Below are positions 4,481 through 7,769 of a stretch of 7,769 nt of DNA, piece after piece. Source of the stretch: Clostridia bacterium (lineage in GTDB: Bacteria; Bacillota; Clostridia; Oscillospirales; CAG-272); assembly GCA_017461825.1 (NCBI GenBank), contig JAFTXB010000229.1, positions 1-7,769 on the forward strand, written 5' to 3'. The notes beneath the pieces are model-generated. The model had not been told where the DNA came from. It made no database searches and saw only the letters and a list, made by a program, of their open reading frames with translations. A program made the position numbers and the translations under genes. Position 1 is the first letter of the stretch; each line of letters begins with the position of its first letter.

Positions 4481-5464
4481 AACGGGCTTCGGTGTGAGAT
4501 CCATCAAAACGCGGTTGATGCCCTCGACCTCGGCGGTAATGCGCGCGGTGATCTTGTGCAGTACGGCGTACGGGATCTCCTCAACGGTTGCTGTCATCGC
4601 GTCGGTAGTGTTGACGGCACGAATGATCGCGGGCCAGCCCTCGTAACGGCTCTCGTCCTTCACGCCAACGCTCTTAATATCGGGAACCACCACAAAATAC
4701 TGCCAAACTTTTCCTGCGAGTCCGCAATTTGCGAACTCCTCGCGCAGAATGGCATCAGCCTCGCGCAATGCGTGCAAACGGTCGCGCGTGATCGCTCCAA
4801 GGCAACGAACGCCAAGTCCGGGGCCGGGGAACGGCTGACGGTAGACCATCTCGTGAGACAGCCCCAACGCCTCGCCCACTACACGCACCTCGTCCTTAAA
4901 CAGGAGCTTGATCGGTTCAACAAGACCCTCAAATTTGAGATCCTCGGGAAGTCCTCCAACGTTGTGGTGCGATTTGACAGCCTTTTTGCCCTCTGCCTGC
5001 TTGATGCTTTCCAATATATCGGGGTAAATCGTTCCCTGTGCCAAAAAAGCAACGCCGTCAAGTCCGCGTGCTTCATCGGCAAATACGTTGATAAACTCTG
5101 CTCCGATAATCTTTCTTTTCTGCTCGGGATCGGAAACACCTGCCAGTAGATTGAGGAAACGGTCGGTTGCGTCAACATAGATCAAGTTTGCATCAAGCTG
5201 ATTGCGGAACACCTCGATGACCTGCTCGCTCTCACCCTTGCGCATGAGACCGTGGTTTACATGTACGCAAACCAACTGTTTGCCGATGGCTTTGATCAGC
5301 AGTGCGGCAACGACCGAAGAATCCACTCCGCCCGACAAAGCCAACAAAACCTTTTTGTTCCCCACCTGTGCGCGAACCTCACGGATCTGTTCATCGATAA
5401 AAGCGTTTGCCAACACTTGATTGGTAATTCGCTCCATGCTCTCGGGACGCTTATTGTTATCCAT
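4460..5464 (-). CDS. guaA: GMP synthetase ATP-pyrophosphatase subunit (stand-alone, no glutaminase domain)
   Basis: This 334-residue protein aligns with only the C-terminal two thirds of bacterial GuaA (usual length about 510-525), which turns XMP into GMP with ATP and ammonia. The PP-loop SGGVDSS is at 44-50 in the N-type ATP-pyrophosphatase domain. KSHHNVGGLP (164-173), RQPFPGPGLGVR (209-220), RAVNTTDAMTA (282-292) and the C-terminal KPVGTIEWE (326-334) are the conserved substrate-binding and dimerization motifs. No class I glutamine amidotransferase domain precedes it. The ATG at 5462-5464 has a strong GGAGGG site at proper spacing and its own promoter, so the short form looks genuine rather than broken. 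It resembles the archaeal two-subunit arrangement (GuaAb); the glutaminase partner must be elsewhere or ammonia is used directly. Its GC content is higher than in the element genes. Confidence 0.92.
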   Translation of the reverse strand: MDNNKRPESMERITNQVLANAFIDEQIREVRAQVGNKKVLLALSGGVDSSVVAALLIKAIGKQLVCVHVNHGLMRKGESEQVIEVFRNQLDANLIYVDATDRFLNLLAGVSDPEQKRKIIGAEFINVFADEARGLDGVAFLAQGTIYPDILESIKQAEGKKAVKSHHNVGGLPEDLKFEGLVEPIKLLFKDEVRVVGEALGLSHEMVYRQPFPGPGLGVRCLGAITRDRLHALREADAILREEFANCGLAGKVWQYFVVVPDIKSVGVKDESRYEGWPAIIRAVNTTDAMTATVEEIPYAVLHKITARITAEVEGINRVLMDLTPKPVGTIEWE

Positions 5465-5504
5465 TTTTTTACCCTCCGTATATTGAATACAGTTTTACCT
5501 TTTT

Positions 5505-5533
5505 ATTATATCAAAATCCCCGATGAAATGCAA
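5505..5533 (-). promoter_or_regulatory. Promoter of guaA with extended -10
   Basis: Minus strand TGATATAAT: a TATAAT -10 (plus 5505-5510) with an extended TGn element. A weak -35 TTGCAT (plus 5528-5533) sits 17 bp upstream. The predicted start near 5498 leaves only about 34 bases before the ATG, too short for a purine riboswitch; none is seen. Confidence 0.65.
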
Positions 5534-5703
5534 GAACTTTATAAAATTTTTTGTCTTTAACAAAAAACAAAATTTTTCGCATTTAATCCGATTTTTTTTG
5601 ACATTTTGCCGCAAAATCAAAAAATGACACGCCACACGCCTCCGTAGATGCTGTATAAAACTGTATCAGGCAGTCAAAAATTCATGATATAAAAAGAAAT
5701 ATT
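5534..5703. other. AT-rich intergenic region between guaA and the ligase gene
   Basis: No gene is seen here, and no remnant of a glutaminase domain. There is a small dyad ATTTTG-CCG-CAAAAT (5603-5617) overlapping a TTGACA (5598-5603) that lacks a good -10 at 17 bp (AAAATG). The remainder is A/T-rich without clear structure. Confidence 0.4.
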
Positions 5704-5726
5704 AAAAAAGAAAATTTTCTTTTTTA
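5703..5726. repeat. 24-bp perfect A/T palindrome upstream of ligase promoter
   Basis: TA5-A-GAAAA pairs with TTTTC-T-T5A as a perfect palindrome with no spacer, ending at the first base of operator 1 and three bases before the -35 box. It could act as an UP-like A/T element, a regulator site, or a cruciform/terminator for upstream transcription; the sequence does not decide. Confidence 0.55.
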
Positions 5727-5784
5727 TGTTGACAAGTGAACATCTTTGTGTTATAATATGGGGGTTATGTTAACTTGTCAACAT
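5726..5784. promoter_or_regulatory. Two inverted 18-bp operator copies flanking the ligase -10 box
   Basis: Site 1 is ATGTTGACAAGTGAACAT (5726-5743), covering the -35. Site 2 is ATGTTAACTTGTCAACAT (5767-5784), just after the start point. The reverse complement of site 2 differs from site 1 at one base. Each is itself a dyad, ATGTTnACnnGTnAACAT. Centres are 41 bp apart, about four helical turns, so bound dimers would face the same side and could loop or block polymerase. The regulator is not encoded in the window; a TetR- or MarR-type fatty-acid sensor is a guess. Confidence 0.75.
5729..5757 (+). promoter_or_regulatory. Perfect sigma-A promoter of the acyl synthetase gene
   Basis: TTGACA (5729-5734), 17-bp spacer, TATAAT (5752-5757). 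Start expected near 5764, giving a leader of about 50 bases. Such a perfect promoter normally needs a repressor; two matching operators flank the -10 box. Confidence 0.9.
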
Positions 5785-5815
5785 CTTGTTGGCGATATGA
5801 AAGGAGAATACACGT

Positions 5816-7516
5816 ATGAAAAACCTGCCCGTATATCAATCCTACCTCTATCGGGATATGCGAGATCTGATCGAATCGGTTGCGGAGCGTTACCCAAACC
5901 GCGATGTCTTTTCGTTTCGTCGCAATCCCCATGACGAGATGGCGGCGCGCATCTCCTACCCCCTTTTTCGCGATGACATCCGCGCTCTCGGCACCGAATT
6001 CGCCGCACGGGGTTACACGGGAAAGCACTGTGCCATTATCGGCAAGCTCTCCTATTCGTGGGTCTGTGCCTTTTTTGGACTTCTGTCGATCGGTGCCGTT
6101 GCGGTTCCGCTTGACAAGGACTGGAACGCGGAGGATCTTGCCGATACGGTTGCAAATGCCGACTGTGAAGTTCTGTTATGTGATGCGGGACTCTCTCAAA
6201 AGGTTGACGAAATTGTAAATAAAACACGCATCAGCGCTTTTATCAGTCTGGATCAATATACCAAGGGCGAAACGCTTGCAGACCTGATGGAGGCAGGCAA
6301 GGAGAAGCTGAAAAACGGCAACCGCTCCTATTTTGAAACCAAGTATGACCCTGCCAAGCTTTCCATCTTGGTATTCACATCGGGCACTACGGGAAGCGGA
6401 AAGGGCGTAATGCTCTCACAAAAGGGGCTAATGGCAGATCTCTTTGCGGGGTTAAAGCAGGTGTCCTTGTCCCGCAAAACAGTTGCCGTTCTGCCGCCTC
6501 ACCATACTTACGGATGCAATGTGGGGTTGGTGGCGCATGTTGCCGCCGGAAGTGAGATCTATCTATCCGACGGATTGCGTTACGTGCAAAAGGAAATGCG
6601 CACCGAACAGCCGGAGCACCTCACCCTTGTCCCCCTGTTTGTTGAAACCTTTTACCGCAAAATCATTTCCACCGCCAAGGAACAAGGCAAATATGCTCTG
6701 CTTCGCCGCATGATGAAGGTCAGCAATGCCATGCGCCGCGTGGGCATCGATGTACGCCGTTCTGTGTTCCAATCGGTACTGGGCTCGTTTGGCGGAAAGC
6801 TCCGACTGATCATTTGCGGCGGCGCACCGCTCAGCCAAGAGATCATTTCCACTTTTGATGCCATCGGTATCACCATTCTCAACGGTTACGGCATTACCGA
6901 ATGCTCGCCGCTTATTTCGGTCAATCACAACCTGCAAAAGCTCAAAACACCCGGTTGCGTGGGAACACCGCTTGACTGCAACGAGGTCAAGCTGCGCGAT
7001 CCCAATGCAAGCGGCGAGGGCGAGATCTGTGTCAAGGGCGACAACGTGATGCTCGGTTACTACAAAAATGACGAGGCGACCGCCGCCGCGTTTGATGATG
7101 CCGACTTCTTCCGTACGGGTGACTACGGCAAATTTGACGAGAAAGGCAACCTGTATATCACGGGACGCCTCAAAAACTTGATCATCCTCTCCAACGGCAA
7201 AAACGTATATCCCGAAGAGATCGAAAACGCGCTGACCGCTGTGGGAGGCATCCTTGAGATCGTGGTCTACGAAGGCAAAAGCCGACGCGGAGCCGAGCAC
7301 AATATGATCGTTGCCGAGATCTACCCCGATGCCGATTATCTCAAAAAGAACGGGATCGAGGACGCGCACGCCTATTTCCAAGCCGCCGTTGACAATTTCA
7401 ACCGCACTGCCGTGGCATATAAAAAGATCAGCATCCTGCGTCTGCGTGAAACCGAATTTCCAAAAAACACACTGCGCAAAATTTTGCGGTTTAAGATCGA
7501 TATGAATATTGATTAA
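5816..7516 (+). CDS. AMP-forming long-chain acyl-CoA / acyl-ACP synthetase
   Basis: This 566-residue adenylate-forming enzyme activates a carboxylic acid with ATP to an acyl-AMP and then passes it to a thiol. Motifs in order: A3 P-loop TSGTTGSGKGVMLS (188-201), the PPHHTYG block (227-233), GGAPLS (335-340), A5 NGYGITECSP (356-365), A7 RTGDYGKFDEKG (433-444), A8 ITGRLKNLIILSNGKNVYPEEIE region (448-470) and A10 PKNTLRKILR (549-558) with catalytic lysine K555. The acceptor-side glycine of the usual A10 GK is R554, as in many long-chain ligases. It is most like COG1022-type fatty acid ligases; whether CoA or an acyl carrier protein is the acceptor cannot be told. AAAGGAG (5800-5806) lies nine bases before the ATG. 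No signal peptide or membrane segment is seen. It is monocistronic, as a group II intron lies just downstream. Confidence 0.9.
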   Translation: MKNLPVYQSYLYRDMRDLIESVAERYPNRDVFSFRRNPHDEMAARISYPLFRDDIRALGTEFAARGYTGKHCAIIGKLSYSWVCAFFGLLSIGAVAVPLDKDWNAEDLADTVANADCEVLLCDAGLSQKVDEIVNKTRISAFISLDQYTKGETLADLMEAGKEKLKNGNRSYFETKYDPAKLSILVFTSGTTGSGKGVMLSQKGLMADLFAGLKQVSLSRKTVAVLPPHHTYGCNVGLVAHVAAGSEIYLSDGLRYVQKEMRTEQPEHLTLVPLFVETFYRKIISTAKEQGKYALLRRMMKVSNAMRRVGIDVRRSVFQSVLGSFGGKLRLIICGGAPLSQEIISTFDAIGITILNGYGITECSPLISVNHNLQKLKTPGCVGTPLDCNEVKLRDPNASGEGEICVKGDNVMLGYYKNDEATAAAFDDADFFRTGDYGKFDEKGNLYITGRLKNLIILSNGKNVYPEEIENALTAVGGILEIVVYEGKSRRGAEHNMIVAEIYPDADYLKKNGIEDAHAYFQAAVDNFNRTAVAYKKISILRLRETEFPKNTLRKILRFKIDMNID

Positions 7517-7521
7517 AACAA

Positions 7522-7543
7522 CACCGCCATTAAACGGTGCTTT
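7522..7543 (+). terminator. Weak terminator-like hairpin after the synthetase gene
   Basis: Arms CACCG (7522-7526) and CGGTG (7535-7539) enclose an 8-base loop and are followed by CTTTG. The stem is short and the T-run poor, so termination may be leaky. A second A/T hairpin CAATT...AATTG (7550-7566) follows. Confidence 0.45.
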
Positions 7544-7648
7544 GTAAAACAATTATTAAAAAATTGCTTTAAATCGAGTAGAGGAGAAATTCTCTCACCT
7601 CTCACACCACCGTACGTGCCGTTCGGCATACGTCGGTTCAATTCAAAA

Positions 7649-7769
7649 TCAAATATGTGCTACCTTGTGGTAGTAATCCGAAAGACTGACTAAGCCTCGC
7701 TTGGTCAGTTTTTCTTTGGAAATTGCTAGTGCAAGAACAGATTTTGTAGCTACAAATTGGTAATGATCC
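7649..7769 (-). CDS. ltrA: Group II intron reverse transcriptase/maturase, C-terminal end (partial)
   Basis: The last 39 residues are visible, running to a TGA at 7649-7651: DHYQFVATKSVLALAISKEK, then LTKRGLVSLSDYYHKVAHI. This matches the C-terminal tail of intron-encoded proteins by general character. The call rests mainly on position: the frame ends about ten bases before domain V, exactly where these proteins stop. RT, maturase and any endonuclease domains are beyond the right edge, so integrity and activity are unknown. The plus-strand hairpin at 7686-7713 lies inside this coding end. Confidence 0.7.
   Translation of the reverse strand, partial: DHYQFVATKSVLALAISKEKLTKRGLVSLSDYYHKVAHI
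7686..7713 (+). terminator. Terminator-like hairpin antisense to the maturase end
   Basis: Arms CTGACTAAGC (7686-7695) and GCTTGGTCAG (7699-7708) pair over ten positions with one G-T pair and a CTC loop. TTTTTC follows on the plus strand. It could stop transcription arriving from the convergent synthetase gene before it crosses the intron. It lies inside coding sequence, so the pairing might be coincidental. Confidence 0.45.

Larger units (their letters stand above)
7572..7769 (-). mobile_element. 3' end of a bacterial group II intron (right part outside window)
   Basis: Read on the minus strand this holds the maturase end, then domain V (plus 7607-7639, about 33 nt, with GAACCGACG and CGTACGGTGG strands around a GAAC loop). 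Domain VI (about 7575-7606) follows and ends CTACTCGAT, the normal 3' terminus of this intron type; the A in CTACTC is the expected bulged branch-point adenosine. In domain V the usual lower strand CCGCCGTAT reads CCGACGTAT, so the third base of the catalytic CGC triad is A, facing G. It lies directly downstream of, and convergent to, the synthetase gene. The exact 3' boundary is uncertain by one or two bases (about 7572-7573). Confidence 0.85.

Noticed and set aside
4430..5149. Plus-strand frame of 239 codons antisense to guaA
   Set aside because: Shadow of guaA; no recognisable motif or ribosome site.
4460..5464. guaA truncated at its N-terminus by the mobile element
   Set aside because: The element is at the 3' end, not the 5' end, and the short form has its own promoter, strong ribosome site and complete synthetase motifs.
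5465..5560. Purine riboswitch ahead of guaA
   Set aside because: The predicted leader is only about 34 bases and lacks the conserved purine-aptamer loops.
6563..7552. Long minus-strand frame of 329 codons antisense to the acyl synthetase
   Set aside because: The plus-strand gene has all adenylate-forming motifs, promoter and ribosome site; the antisense frame has no domain and arises from the codon bias of the real gene.
1..7769. CRISPR array, tRNA or rRNA
   Set aside because: No regularly spaced repeats with unique spacers, no cloverleaf with a GTTCRA-type T-loop at the borders, and no rRNA-like sequence were seen.

Overview
The window looks like low- to mid-GC Firmicutes (Clostridia) DNA, probably from a gut Oscillospiraceae/Ruminococcaceae-type or related lineage. 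The evidence is strong AGGAGG-type ribosome sites, textbook TTGACA/TATAAT promoters, TnpV and clostridial-type mobilization proteins, and a bacterial group II intron. No taxon can be fixed without a search.

Layout. Positions 1 to about 4460 are one end of an integrative mobilizable element whose other end lies left of the window. From its inner part to its border it carries, on the minus strand, a relaxase (cut by the left edge), MobC, an oriT-like set of nested inverted repeats, TnpV, a gene-poor 405-base gap, a second small ribbon-helix-helix-like mobilization protein, a tyrosine integrase and a small excisionase. A helix-turn-helix repressor follows on the plus strand, divergent from the excisionase. 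The 320 bases between repressor and excisionase hold two strong back-to-back promoters and four related 18-bp operator-like sites, which is the layout of a phage-style switch. The element ends against the 3' end of a GMP synthetase gene, a known integration hotspot, and leaves the canonical C-terminus of that gene intact.

Positions 4460 to 7516 look like host chromosome with higher GC. They contain guaA (minus strand, an unusual stand-alone ATP-pyrophosphatase form without the glutaminase domain) and a divergent AMP-forming long-chain acyl-CoA/acyl-ACP synthetase. The synthetase has a perfect sigma-A promoter flanked by two near-identical 18-bp operators.

From about 7572 to the right edge is the 3' end of a group II intron on the minus strand: the C-terminus of the intron-encoded reverse transcriptase/maturase, then domain V and domain VI. 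Domain V seems to carry a substitution in its catalytic triad.

How it works together. Excisionase, integrase and the small DNA-binding protein form one overlapping operon that is probably silenced by the divergent repressor. When it is derepressed, the element would excise from guaA, and MobC plus relaxase would nick at oriT for transfer by a helper conjugation system; no type IV secretion genes are visible here. The candidate novel pieces are the repressor/operator switch, the nested oriT, the split GMP synthetase used as integration target, the paired operators on the ligase promoter, and the possibly disabled intron ribozyme.
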